A DNA stretch of 64,000 nucleotides from Monoplex corrugatus. Lineage: Eukaryota; Mollusca; Gastropoda; Littorinimorpha; Ranellidae. The notes below the pieces were generated by a model. It had not been told where the DNA came from. It searched no databases and worked only from the letters and a program-made list of their open reading frames with translations. This document shows, in pieces, positions 34,976 through 47,229 of this stretch. Every line of letters starts with the position of its first letter. Positions within the stretch are counted from its first letter, which is position 1. Where the stretch lies: positions 47,209,395 through 47,273,394 of the forward strand of contig JAPXFY010000030.1 of assembly GCA_030674185.1 (NCBI GenBank), read 5' to 3'. Position numbers and translations under genes: made by a program.

Positions 34976-35289
34976 TTTTAGTTTATCTGTTCTTTGAGGT
35001 CAGTGACACAGCATGCTCTTCATCTACTCGTGTAACCTTCTTGCAGCGTATGCTGATATTTCTGGTTAGTGTGGTTAGAACGTTATTGGCCAGTCTGAGC
35101 AAGACTGCATCATTCACTTTTGCCAGAAGAAAGACTTTGATTAAACAAATGGCTTTGATTTAATCAATGCACAGAGTGAAGTGCAGTTGAGTTAGCCCAG
35201 TGGACGCATGCTTTCAGTTTCCTGAATGGATGTAACTGTTTCGTATCATGTCAGTCTTCCTAAGAGTATCTGTTCATCAAGAGCTGTCA
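34976..35289. other. Unassigned sequence
   Basis: No gene or repeat recognised between the minisatellite and the second duplicated flank. Confidence 0.45.
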
Positions 35290-35842
35290 ATATCAATTTC
35301 AAAGGACACAACAGAGGCATAGTACAGTCGATGAAAACTCATGAACTGCACACAGCACAAGAAATAGTACGTATATAAAACTCATGAAGTCAGACGAAAT
35401 TGTACAATTTACGAGAACTTATGAAAGTAGAGAAAATGGTACAGTTAAAAACACCCTAAAGACACACAGCATAGGGAATAAAACAACAAACAACTAAAAA
35501 ACACGAATCACTAGCACAGGAATAGTACACTGAAAAGAAATTCTAAAGACAGTACAGGAAACAGTACAACTCAAAGAATTTCGAAGACAAAGTACAGGAT
35601 ATAGCACAATTAAAAGAACCTGAAAATGCACAGCACAGGAAACAGAACAAGTGAAAATAATATTGAAGGCATACAGCACAGAAAATAGTACCACTCAAAA
35701 TAAGTTCTGAAGGCACATAACACGGGAAATAGTGCAATCCATTCTGTCCAGTAGTCTGAACACCACTGAAGACTAAAACTGTGTTACACAAGAATACAAA
35801 ATATTGTGTTTGAAGCAAACTTTGCACACAATAATGCAGTTT

Positions 35843-35910
<68 letters not shown>
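35290..35910. repeat. Duplicated flank, copy 2, upstream of receptor B
   Basis: Parallels 32570-33060 from the CACAGCACAGGAAACAGAAC units to CATTCTGTCCAGTAGTCTG, TTTGCACACAATAATGCAGT and a CT tract from 35849. The copies differ by substitutions and indels but keep order and orientation. Confidence 0.85.
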
Positions 35911-35912
<2 letters not shown>

Positions 35913-36099
35913 CACTTCTCACATCCGATATTGGCTCAGTTTTACTATGGATAATTTGATCCATGGGCATTAAAATGCTGTATGATCTAGTGCATGGTGA
36001 TTGGTATTCGAAGGGAGTTTGTTGGTTATGTATCATTGTGGTTTGATTGTTTTCTCGGGAGAATCATTTTGTGCATCTATTCTGCTTTGCGTGAAGACC

Positions 36100-39000
36100 T
36101 CACTTTGTCAGGGTTCATCACAACCAAAAGAGGAATTATGGTATACAGGACAGTACCAGGCTTTCACCATGACCAGATACATCTCTGTCCCAGCTGGACA
36201 TGCCATTATGATCAGTCTGAGAAAAATGGTGAAGTACTATCCATGTAGGGTCAAACTGTATGCACACGACAGTACTGGATCTGAAACCTTGGTGTGGAGT
36301 TACTGGGTACAATCGCGAAACGTGTTTCACATCCCAAAACTCGCTGTTCAATATAAAAACATTACTGCATGAACATCCCGTGTTTCAGACTGTTCTTTTC
36401 CTTTCTCCCTGAAAGCCAAACACCTCCAAAGTTAAGCAGCGGTTTGTTCAACTGTTCTGTCAATCACTATTCCAGTTTTCAGCATCATCTGGATTGTAAC
36501 ATGAAGACAGAGTGTGAAGATGGACAGGATGAAACAGAACACTGTCCCTTCAGCAGTCCTGATTGTCAGGGTTTGGTAGCGTTATGTAACCACTGCTACA
36601 AGTTTGTCTGTTTTCCAAGAGTGGACAGTAAAAAAGGTTATTTGTATCGAAAATCTAACAAATTCTGCAGGGCTTTGGGAGGCACGTTGGGCATGCCCAA
36701 ATGTGAGGAGGACTGGTCAGGGATAATTGACAATTTAACCAATCCATATCGATATATCTCCTATCGCATTTGGGTTGGCTTGACTACTAACAACTTCTGG
36801 CTTCCCAACATGTATAGAAAGAACTGATTAGTGAAGACAGGACTGTCCTGTACCATTCTGTGCAGTTTCAATATCCAAGCCGTTCTTGTTACTGGAGTGA
36901 AACTTTGTATCTTCAAAACTGCCAATCAGTATATCAGTAGTCAGTGTGCTTGGCCTCAGGAAGGCGAGTCTCTTATTTGTGAATTCAGGAGAAAACAGAT
37001 ACACCATCCTTCTCAAGCAATAACTTTGACCAGCACCCCTCTTTCTTTGCACACACACCAATCTCTGATGACGTGTTCTGATGGTCATGTAACACACACA
37101 TTTCTCTGTGTGGTTCACACCAATATGACGTGTGTGATCAAGATCACACATTTTCTTGTACATTTTCTGATCACGTTCACGCACAAATGGTGGATCTGAT
37201 TCAAAAGTTGATAACGTCGTTTTGGTTCCTTTATTTACCTGTGATGATGACGTCACCACGTTGTCATACACCCTGGTATGTGACTTTCTACAAGACTGTC
37301 AAGATAAGAGTGATGAGTCTTTCTGTAAACATCCTCCTTGTGTCAACATGTTTACTTGTACTAAGGCCAGTGTATGTCCTATGATGTTGTCTGTGACAAG
37401 AGTTTCCATTGTCAAGGATAAATCAGATGAGCTGAGCTGTGTGGGCTCCAGATATAAAGAAAATGACTGGGCACCAGTTTTTCCATCTCCTGTTCTCATC
37501 AGTTTCGATGGTATCAACACTTTTATTTCAACCCCTATGAAGTCCAATGAGTCCTGTCCTGAAAGCCACTATCGTTGTCCTGGTAAGTTCAATGACTGCC
37601 TGCCTGTCTATACACGATGCAATGGAATGTACGACTGTGTAGACCATGAGGACGAAGATGGATGTAATGAATTGACATGTCCAGGATTGTTTCGATGTAG
37701 AACGTCTATAATATGTCTACATGGTGATCACCTGTGTGATGGCTGGCCTCAATGTCCAATGTATGATGATGAATTGTCATGTGATGTGATATGTCCTGTG
37801 GGTTGTCTGTGTCAAGGTCACACATTTCTGTGTTATCAACGTTTCTCTGCTTACCTGTTTCCCCAGCTCCGTTACTTGGATGTCACAGGTACAAGATGAA
37901 TCTGTCTGATGTAAGTAATCATACCTATCTCATTCATCTGATTCTTGCCCATTGTTCTTTGACTGTCCTGTCCAACATGAAGTTGCCCAACTTAAGGTTT
38001 CTTGATCTCACTGGCAACAAACTACAACATGTCAACATGACATATTTTGTTGGTCTAGAAGATCTACAGACATTGTCCCTGTCTAACAATCCTATCACCT
38101 CTCTCTACTCTGACCCTTCATCCATTATCCTGCAAAGTGCACTCACAATGATAGATCTGTCATACACCACACTGACAGCGTTTGACTCCAAAGTCTTGTC
38201 CAAATTCTTGAAATTACAGAAACTGAATTTAACGTTTACTGCTATCACTACTATCAGCACTGGTGGTTTTCAGTTTATACCAAAGTTAATGGCATTGTAC
38301 ATGGAAGGTAGTCCTGTGAAAACATTTCCACCTGACATATTCAAAGATCTTTCCTATCTCTGTGTCATATCAGCACTGAATGCTAAATTGTGCTGCAAAG
38401 AAATACTACCACACAACTTCGATGATTCGTTTTGCTATTCCTCCAAAGACGACATTTCCTCGTGTGAAGATTTACTTCAATCAGCAATGTATCGAGGGTT
38501 TCTCTGGTTAATCAGCTGTCTGTCAATGACTGGTAACATCTTCTGTTTTGTAGTACGTTTATGCGCACAGAAAAACACTTCTTCAAGTGGTTTCAGTGTG
38601 TTTGTCACCAACCTGACTATGGCTGACTGTCTAATGGGTGTCTACATTACTATTATTGGTGTGGCAGATGAACTGTTCCGTGGTAGATATCTTCATTATG
38701 ATGACACATGGACAAGCAGTGTGGCCTGTAAAGTGGCTGGTTTTCTGTGTCTGCTTTCCAGTGAAGTATCAGCTTTGACTATTTGGCTAATTACACTGGA
38801 TCGTTTCATTGTCCTTCACTTTCCATTCAGCACCATGCGATTTGAGAGAACATCAGCTGCAGTGGCTTGTCTGCTGACTTGGTTGATTGGCTGGTTTATA
38901 GCGTTGTTGCCTTTACTTCCTGTGACATCACACTGGGAGTTTTACGGTCAGACAGGTATCTGTATTCCGCTCCCAGTCACTCGTAAGGATTTTAAAGGGC

Positions 39001-39405
39001 GAGTGTATTCCTTTGGTGTTTTGATCGTCTTTAATTTCATTCTGTTTGTGCTGATTTCAGCTGGCCAAGCTTTTATCTTTTGGTCAATACAGAAGAATGC
39101 ACTGAAAACTAGCATGACCAAAGCATCACGAGACATGACCATAGCTCGGCGTTTGATCACTGTGGGTGTAACAGACTTCATGTGCTGGTTTCCCATTGGA
39201 CTGTGTGGTTTTTTGGCATTGTCTGGTATTCCTATCTCTGGAAAAGTGAACGTGGCCTTGGCCATTTTCATTCTTCCCTTAAATTCCTGCTCTGAATCCC
39301 TTTGTATATACATATAACACACTGGTAGAAAAACGAAGAAAATCCCAAGAGGCAGAACTGTTAAAGTGGTTGGAATCTCATGTTGATTTGCTTGACAGTA
39401 AATAA
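36100..39405 (+). pseudogene. Receptor paralogue B: CUB-like, LDLa, C-type lectin, LDLa x4, LRR and 7TM (GRL101/relaxin-receptor type), frame-broken
   Basis: Domains along the DNA: CUB-like (36130-36370); LDLa (FNCSVNHYSSFQHHLDCN, ECEDGQDETEHC); C-type lectin (36570-36990, ending ESLICEF); Cys linker; four LDLa modules between 37240 and 37782 (for example CQDKSDESFC, CNGMYDCVDHEDEDGC); LRR N-cap CPVGCLC (37796); LRRs to 38390; then a rhodopsin-class 7TM (38490-39325) with LITLDRFIVLHFP after TM3 and NPFVYTY in TM7. The C-tail ends at a stop at 39403-39405. This layout is that of leucine-rich GPCRs of the relaxin/GRL101 group, plasma-membrane receptors with large ligand-binding ectodomains. 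About nine one-base frame changes are needed (near 36155, 36370, 36810, 36920, 37135-37190, 37377, 37423, 37897, 39293), yet Cys patterns and LRRs are conserved. Either a young pseudogene or assembly indels. The N-terminal CUB part and signal peptide were not found. Confidence 0.8.
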
Positions 39406-40579
39406 CTACAGCATAGACTGGCTCCATGTTAAACCTAAATATATGACAGTCTTGGGTACCTTAAGTACAATATCATTCTGTTAACTTAAAGCATATAGTG
39501 GCTTATTCTTCCTTGTAATTGAGGTGGCCACTTCTTCAAACACATCTTTTGACTGATTTGGGTTGCGTATGATACAGAAGCAACATTTTTGTTATCAATT
39601 TTAGAATCTTATTTTTAGAATATTCATATTATCTGGGATGGATGTGTGTCCATGTGTGTGTGTGTATGTAGGTCTTGTGTGTATGTCAAAAGAATAGTCA
39701 TGTTCACCTGATAAAAAATATTGTAATATGTTGTCTGATTGTCTGGCTGTAAATGAGCTATCAATATATTTCCCAGCCATTACTGGATGGATCTTGGCAA
39801 AAAAAGTTTCTACGGTAATGTGCATAAAAGTCAAGGTCACATGATGTAGAAAATATCTAAGATCAACACTTTTTGAGGAAATTGTGTGAGCAGCACTTTC
39901 TTTAGAACTTTCGACAATATTTGAAAATTGTTTTCATTGTTGTGGCACGTCAATTTTTGTTTCATTTGAAGCCTGTTCAAGGTCACAGTGACTAATACTC
40001 AAGGTCATCTGCATGTTTGTGGTTGCACTGTAGGAAACAAAAATTGTCAAAACTTCAAGGATTTTATGTACATAAGAACACAATTCTCATTTGTAATTAA
40101 ATGTAATTCTGTTCTTTAATATGTGTCTACTGATGTGCGACTGTTTGAACCATGTGGCCAAGAGAATATCACCACAGTATGAATAAAATGTGACTTGGAG
40201 CATATTTTAATCCCTGCAAAAGTTTAATTTGTATAAACGTGTAGGTACATACTTAAGGAAAACCTAGGTAATACTGTCCAAAACAACTTTTGCCCTTACA
40301 TTTGTATAATAAAGGCTTTTTGATTTTTTTACTGAATTTATTCCATGCTCACAATAAACTTCAGGTTTGTTTTACTTCTGATGTCTAGCAGTGTTTGACA
40401 TGAACAAGAACTGACTCTCATACATGATAATCTGCACTTGCATAGACTTATATTTAGATCAACCTTGGGAATTCACGTTCTTTTCAATGTAGCTTTCTGT
40501 GTTACTTCATGTGTGTGCACCTCAGTGTGTGTGCACCAGTGCGCATGCGTGCGTGAATGTGTGTGTTGTGTACGTGAGA

Positions 40580-40618
<39 letters not shown>

Positions 40619-40819
40619 TGAGAGACAGAGACAGACAGCAGACAGACAGACAGAGGCAGAAACAGAGACAAAGGGAGACAGAAAATGAGAAAAATACGGA
40701 GATGAGTAGACTTAAGCATTTTATAAGCTCAGAAAAGGCAACTTGATCATATTTGTGACATAGAAGGTTTGATCTGACCTGACGATATGTTATGAGATGC
40801 TTCTTGTAGCTTGTTGTGA
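39406..40819. other. Probable 3' UTR of receptor B, then unassigned DNA
   Basis: No exon follows the receptor stop. AATAAA signals occur at about 40306 (TATAATAAAGG) and 40353 (ACAATAAAC) and could end the transcript. A GA-rich microsatellite lies at about 40573-40680. Confidence 0.45.
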
Positions 40820-40896
40820 TGTTGGCATCCTGCTCCAGTGAACTGTGACTACTTGGTAACTGCTGTCAAAGATTTTCTGCTGTTGATGTTTTTAAG

Positions 40897-41235
40897 GGAG
40901 AAGAGTGGCAGAATGGTTCAAACATTTGCCTGCCAATAACAAAACTCGAGGTTCCAGGGTTCGCTCTCCATAGAGGCCTCGCGTTTCTCCTCAGTTTGAC
41001 TGGAAAATCGAACTGAACGTCTAGTCCATTGGAAGGGGACAAAAACCGAGGTGGACCCGAGTGCCATCTGGCTGCACACGTAAAGATCCCACGATAGATG
41101 AAAATCGTGAAGAGCTGGGCATTGCCCAGTTGCCTTGATATAAAACATTGGAGAGATAGGTTGATTTCCCAGGTCCCACTCCTTGAAGACCAATCAGCCT
41201 TCTTGCCTTTCTGAAGTCTTGGTTAAAAAATGTGA
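40897..41235 (+). mobile_element. tRNA-derived SINE (family 2), copy 1
   Basis: The head GAGTGGCAGAATGGTT serves as A box and CCAGGGTTCGCTCTCC as B box. The body includes TGGCTGCACACGTAAAGATC and GGGCATTGCCCAG. The CACGTAAAGATCCCACGAT stretch resembles the conserved cores of invertebrate SINEs; no named family is claimed. Confidence 0.7.
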
Positions 41236-41756
41236 ATATGGATATGAACTTGAAGCTAGGGAGGGGGGATGAGCGCCGCCCTCTTAATGCTGGCCCCAGG
41301 GAAAAGTTGAGTTCTCTGTCACCTCACTCCCCTATGACTTCAGGGTTATGGAACTATCACGGTAGGACCTCTGGACCTGGTCAGCCACTGGGTTTATATG
41401 CAGGCTTAGGGCTCGTGCCATGATCATTCCGGATTTTCTCCATCACATGGTACGTATGACGATAGTGCATATGGAATTCATTCCGAGCGTGGAGACGTCA
41501 TCTTGAGAAATCGAAATTGAAATTGTTTTTGTTGTAAGATACTACACATGTCTTTGTTATGGGCGGCCTGTACCAGTTAATTGTGACTACATGGTAAGTG
41601 CTGTCGAGGATTTCCTGTTGTTGTTGTTTTTTGTTGTGCACATTATCATGTATGTGTTGTTGTTTACTACACCTGTCTTTGTAGTGGGAGGGCTGTTCAA
41701 ATGAACTATGACTACTTGGTAATTGCTGTCAAGGTTTTTACTGTTGTTTGTATTGT

Positions 41757-42147
41757 GCTACAAAACCTCAATAACGCAGCCCCCGATTACCTGTCAAGCC
41801 TACTTGAGATCTATGTTCCCTCACGTACCCTCCGATCTGCCTCGGATCCTCTGACTTTTCGCTTTCCACGCACTAAGCTCAATACCTATGGTCCACGAGC
41901 CTTCTCTGTTTCTGGTCCACTCTCCTGGAACAAACTTCCTCTCTCAGTCCGTCAGCAACCTACTTTTGTCTCCTTCAAGTCCGCTCTCAAAACTCACCTT
42001 TTCTCCTCTGCATAAAATCCTGACCTCACTCAATCCCCTCTGCAGCCTGTCTCCACTCGGATGGGAATCACATTGTAATATATAATTGTATATAATATGC
42101 TCTCTATAATTTTCCATTGCTTTTATTCTTTCTCCCCATTTATAGCC

Positions 42148-42184
<37 letters not shown>

Positions 42185-42300
42185 TGCGCGTGTCGTGCGT
42201 GTGTGTGCGTGCTTGCGTGTGTGTCTGTTTCAGCGCTTAATTTGATTTTATCAAGATTTTGCGCTATATAAATATTGTAATTTTATTATTAATTATTATT
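41757..42300 (+). mobile_element. L2-like LINE (family A), short 5'-truncated copy
   Basis: Starts at GTGCTACAAAACCTCAATAA (the CYKSLNNAAPDYLSSL codons). It keeps the last 86 codons to the stop at 42013-42015, then the 3' UTR with GT/GC tract, TTTGCGCTATATAAATATTG and an ATT tail. It lies within one unit of the tandem array, whose halves continue on both sides. Confidence 0.92.
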
Positions 42301-42616
42301 AGTTGTTTTTTAAGGTACTACACCTGTCTCTGTTGTGGGTGACATGTTCATATGAACTAAATATATAACTACTTGGTAATTGCTGTCAATGTTTTTACTA
42401 TTGTTTGTATTGTAGTTGTTGTTTTTTAAGGTTCTACACCTGTCTTTGTTGTGGGTGGCCTGTTCAAATGAACTATGACTGCTTGGTAATTGCTGTCAAG
42501 GTTTTCCAGTTGTTGTTGTGTGTGTTTTAAGATACTGCACCTGTGTTTGTTGTGTGTGGCCTGTTCCAGTCAACTGTGACTACTTCGTAACTGCTGTCAA
42601 GGATTTCTGTTGTAGT

Positions 42617-42965
42617 TTTTAAGGGAGACAAGTGGCAGAATGGTTCAGACGTTCGCCTGCTGATAACTAAACTCGAGGTTCCAGGGTTCGCTCCCCGTAG
42701 AGGCCTCGACTTTTCTCCTCAGGTTGACCAGAAAATTGAACTGAACGTCTAGTCCAGAAGGGAATGAAAACCGAGTTGGACCCGTGTGCCATCTGGCTGC
42801 GCACGTTTAAATCCCAAAACGTTGAAAATCGTGAAGAGCAGGGCATTGCCCAGCTGCCTTGGTGTAAATCATGGAGAGATAGGTTGATTTCTCAGGTCCC
42901 ACCCTTGAAAACTAATAAGCCTTCTTTCCTTTATGAAGCCTCGACTAAAAGCATGTGAATATGAA
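42617..42965 (+). mobile_element. tRNA-derived SINE (family 2), copy 2
   Basis: Same head, body and downstream sequence as the copy at 40897, including ACGTCTAGTCCAG and GGGCATTGCCCAG. Because the flanks match too, it arose by block duplication and not by a second insertion. Confidence 0.75.
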
Positions 42966-43700
42966 TATGAATGTTAAGTGGGGGAGAGAGGATGGGCGCC
43001 GCCATCATAATACTGGTCCCGGGAACAGTTGAGGTCTTTGTCACCTCAGCTCCCCCATGACCTCAGTGTTATGGAACTATTTAGGTAGGACCTCAGGACC
43101 TGGTCAGCTATTGGGTTTGTATGCAGCTTAGGGCTTATGCCTTGATCATACTGGATTTTCTCCATCACATGATCTGTAACGATAGTGCATATGTAATTAA
43201 TTCTGAATATGGAGACGTCATCTTGAGAAATTGAAATTGTTGTTGTTTTTAAATATTACACCTGTCTTTTTTGTGGGAAGCCTGTACCAGTCAACTGTGA
43301 CTACTTGGTAACTGCTGTTGAGGATTTCTTGTTGTTGTGCAGATTGTCATGTATGAGTGTTGTTCTTTACTAGACCTGTTTTTGTTGTGGGTGGCTGTTC
43401 AAATGAACTACGACTACTTGGTAATTGCTGTCAAGGTTCTTTTCTCTTGCTGGTATTGCTTGTTGTTGTTGTTGTTAATGTACTACACTTGTCTTTGTTG
43501 TGACCTGTTCTTTGTTGTGGCCTGTTCAAATGAACTACTAGGTAATTGCTGTCAAGTTTTTTTCTGTTGTTGGTATTGATGTTGTACTTAATGTACTACA
43601 CCTGTCTTTGCTGTGGGTGGCCTAGTCCAGTAAACTGTTACTACTTGGTCGTTGCTGTCAAGGTCTTCCTGTTGTTGTTGATTTTAATGTACTGCACCTG

Positions 43701-44499
43701 TCTTCTTCATTCATCCTTTTCCTTTTATTTGTCTTTTTCTGTTTCTTATGTTTTGCGATTTCTTTTTCTTTGTTCGTTTTTGTTTTTTCCTGAGTAAACA
43801 TATTTCCCCAATATACGTGCTTTTCATTATGTTAATACATCTTCCACTTATTGGACAGTATCACATTTTCTTTCAAGACACCATGTTTGTGTTGACTATG
43901 TCTTCATTTGTCTTGCCTATTGTGTGTGCATGTGTTGGTTACTGTACTAAACATTCATTGACGAAGCTGTTTACTTTGACACAGAAACAATAAACATTAA
44001 CTGTAGTTGTATCATAACACAAACACTACACTCAGTTGAAAACGCTTCTGTCCAAATGTCACTTTTCACAGCAGAATTCCATGGCATCTCTGTGCACCAA
44101 ACGTAGTTATCTGGAGCAATGTTTCCAGACATTGCAAAAGAATGACACATCTGTATAACGTGTATTGTACAATGTCGCTGTCCACTCTATGTATGTATGT
44201 ATATGTATTGTATGTATGTATGTAGATGTATGTCAACTCACCAGCATGGAGTGGAAAGCAAAAAATCCCAGGCTCGTACTGTACGTCAAGCCAGACATGT
44301 TAAACCCACAAACTGTCTACTGCAGGCCTTTCAACTTCACACTGAAAGACAGTGTGGTAGATTTCATTATCCGACGGTAACCCCAACTTCTTCCCGGCAA
44401 GACTCTTCTGTCACTGTATTACTCAACCTTTCATCACTATGAGATCCAGCTAAGCCCACCCATGACAACCTGATCAACTCACGTAAGTAATTACCCTAA
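43701..44499. other. Unassigned sequence
   Basis: A 71-codon frame at 44165-44380 (containing EWKAKNPRLVLYVKPDMLNP) has a protein-like make-up, but no family or splice sites were convincing. A TATG tract is near 44188-44225. Confidence 0.35.
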
Positions 44500-45770
44500 T
44501 GAATGAGCCAGATATATCACATCATTAGTCTCTCTCCAAGCACTGAATACTGGCAAAGTGAACACATCAGCAGATACATCAATCAGTCAGTTATATCACA
44601 TCATTGGTCTCTATCCAAACACTACAATACTGGTAAAGTGACAGTGTCTACATCAATCAGCCTATTATATCATACCACTGATTTCTGACCAAACACTAAA
44701 GACATGGTTGATCATTATCCTACTAACCCAACTTCTCCCGGCAAAACTTCTGTCACTGTATTACTCAACACTATTCATCCATGATTTCTGTCCAAACACT
44801 ATCAACTACGATAAGTAATTACACCAAAATGGCCACAGCTATATATCACATCATTGTCTCTCTCCAATCACTGTAAATTGCAATACAACATCACGTACAT
44901 CAATCAGTCAGTTATATCACATCATGTTCTCTACCAAACACTACAATACTGTAAAGTGAACCCAAGTGTCTACATCAATCAGCCTAGTTATATCAACCAC
45001 TGTTCTCTTCCAAACACTACAATACTGTAAGTGAACACCAACAGTGTCTACATCACATCACCGTTATATCATACCACTGATTTCTCTCCAAACACTACAA
45101 TACTAGTAAAGTGAACATACCAACAGTGTCCTTACATCAATCAGTCCTGTTATATCACATCATTGTTCTCTCCTAAACACTACAATACTAGTAAAGTGAA
45201 CAACCAACGTGCTAATACATCAATCAGTCTTATATCACAATGTCTCTCTAAACACTACAATGCTAGTAAAGTGAACATACCAACAGTGTCTACATTACAT
45301 CAATCAGTTGTTATATCACATCACCTCTCTCTTTAAACACTACAATAGCTAGTAAAGTGAACATACCAACAGTGTCTACATGTACATCAATCAGTCTGTT
45401 ATATCACATCACCGTCTCTCTCTAAACACTACAATACTAGTAAAGTGAACATACCAACAGTGTCTACATTACATCAATCAGCCAGTTATATCACATCACC
45501 TGTCTCTCTCTTAAACACTACAATACTAGTAAAGTGAACATACCAACAGTGTCTACATGTACATCAATCAGTCAGTTATATCACATCACGTCTCTCTCAA
45601 ACACTACAATGCTAGTAAAGTGAACATACCAACAGTCTCTACACAATCAGTCAGTTATATCACATCATTGGTTCTCCCCAAACACTACAATACTAGTAAA
45701 GTGAACATACCAACAGTGTCTACATGTACATCAATCAGCCTATTGCATCACATCATTGGTCTCCCAAAAA
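44500..45770. repeat. 82-88-bp minisatellite, about 15 degenerate units
   Basis: Unit: TACATCAATCAGTCAGTTAT, ATCACATCATTGTCTCTCTC, AAACACTACAATACTAGTAA, AGTGAACATACCAACAGTGT and C. Many units differ only by missing single bases. Confidence 0.9.
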
Positions 45771-45879
45771 TGTCCATACCAAATGCACATTGCTGTTTAA
45801 AGGAATAGAACATTAATTTATCAAACTTTCAAACAAGACAAAACATCACTAACAAAACATGAAATGAAAACAAACACTA

Positions 45880-46565
45880 AAAATCACGGGATATAAGCAC
45901 CAGGAAATCCTTGTAGAAAAGGGGTGAAAGAGGAGGAGAGAGAGAAAAAGAGCAGAAAAGAAAAAAAGCAGAGAGGAGGGAGAGAGAAAAGATAAAACGA
46001 AGTGCGAAAATAGCATAAACACACAGCAGGGGGGGGGGGGGAGAGAGAGGACAGACAGAAGAAGACAGACCGACAGACAAAAAAAATTGAAGATACAGGG
46101 ATAGACATATATAGATAAAAACGAAGCTATAAAGGATAGAAACAGAGAAGAAAAGGAGAGATAAAGAAAGAAAGAAAGATTAAGATAAAAACAAAGTGGG
46201 AAAAATAGCAGAGACACACATACATGGCGGATGGGGGTGAGAGAGAGAGAGACAGACAGACAGACAAACAGAGAGACAGAGAGACAGAGACAGAAATATA
46301 GAGAGACATGCAGGCAGGCAGGGAAGCGGAGACAGAGAGACAGCTATCCAGCCAGCCAGCCAGCCAGCCAGCCAGCCTGCCAGATAAACAGACAGACAGA
46401 CAGACAGACAGTCAGTCAGACACAAAAGTTAGAAGAGACAGGGAGAGACATGTATACATAAAAACGAAGTGATAAAGAAGGATGGAAACATAGAAGAAAA
46501 GAAAAAGTTGTGGAAAGACAGCAAGCAAAATATCTATAGTTATCTCTCTCTCACTCTCTCTCTCT

Positions 46566-46625
<60 letters not shown>

Positions 46626-46700
46626 TTCTCTCTCTCTCTACACACACGCACATATAAACATCTATCTATCTATCTGTCAATCATTCCATCCATCTATCTA

Positions 46701-46760
<60 letters not shown>

Positions 46761-46853
46761 TCTCTCTCAGTATCTCTCTCTATATATATATATATATATA
46801 CATATGCATACATATATACATACATATATATATACATATTCTTGCTAACCTCT

Positions 46854-46892
<39 letters not shown>

Positions 46893-46919
46893 TACACAAA
46901 CACACACATATATATGGAG

Positions 46920-46960
<41 letters not shown>
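45880..46960. repeat. Purine-rich stretch, CT, CA and TA microsatellites
   Basis: GA/GACA-rich DNA at 45910-46450, a CCAG/CAGG-type repeat near 46310-46380, CT tracts at 46535-46745, then TA/CATA tracts to 46958. Confidence 0.9.
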
Positions 46961-46974
46961 TAGAAAGAAACTCT

Positions 46975-47229
46975 AGGGAGAGCTAGACAACAGAAGGTCT
47001 TCAGAGAAGTAACCCCCTTTAGACAAGTGTTTCGGCCCTGAATTCCTTACACTCTCGGGGGGCCGGGCCACATCCAGGTCATGACTCCTGGATGCCCTTC
47101 TGCTGTTGTCTTTTTTTTTTTTCTTTTTTTTCCCACGCCGGGGATCGAACCTGGGCGATTCTGCGCTTCAGAACTGCGGTACGCGGTTTTACCAATGTGC
47201 TAACGGGGCACACATCATCTGTAGGGAAT
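46975..47229 (-). mobile_element. tRNA-like SINE segment behind the restriction-endonuclease LINE
   Basis: On the minus strand a tRNA-like head has A box-like TTAGCACATTGGTAAAACC and B box GGTTCGATCCCC (about 47133-47212). An A-rich stretch and a 130-bp GC-rich end follow. The arms do not fold into a proper tRNA, because the acceptor stem does not close, so it is not called a tRNA gene. It may be a SINE inserted at, or derived from, the LINE 3' end. Confidence 0.5.

Larger units (their letters stand above)
40820..43700. repeat. Degenerate tandem array of about 110-bp units, with a higher-order 0.9-kb repeat
   Basis: Units read ACTACACCTGTCTTTGTTGT, GGGTGGCCTGTTCAAATGAA, CTATGACTACTTGGTAATTG, CTGTCAAGG, then a TTGTTGTTG spacer. 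Copies start near 41547, 41669, 42314, 42434, 42535, 43257, 43368, 43484 and 43592. Two units continue into a SINE plus about 300 bp of shared DNA (40820-41560 and 42545-43255), showing that a larger block was duplicated. One unit is interrupted by an L2-like insertion at 41757. Confidence 0.8.

Noticed and set aside
37299..37547. Minus-strand frame opposite receptor B
   Set aside because: Shadow of the LDLa-coding region on the plus strand.
47133..47212. Possible functional tRNA gene (minus)
   Set aside because: A- and B-box-like motifs are present, but the acceptor and T stems do not pair properly; better explained as a SINE head.
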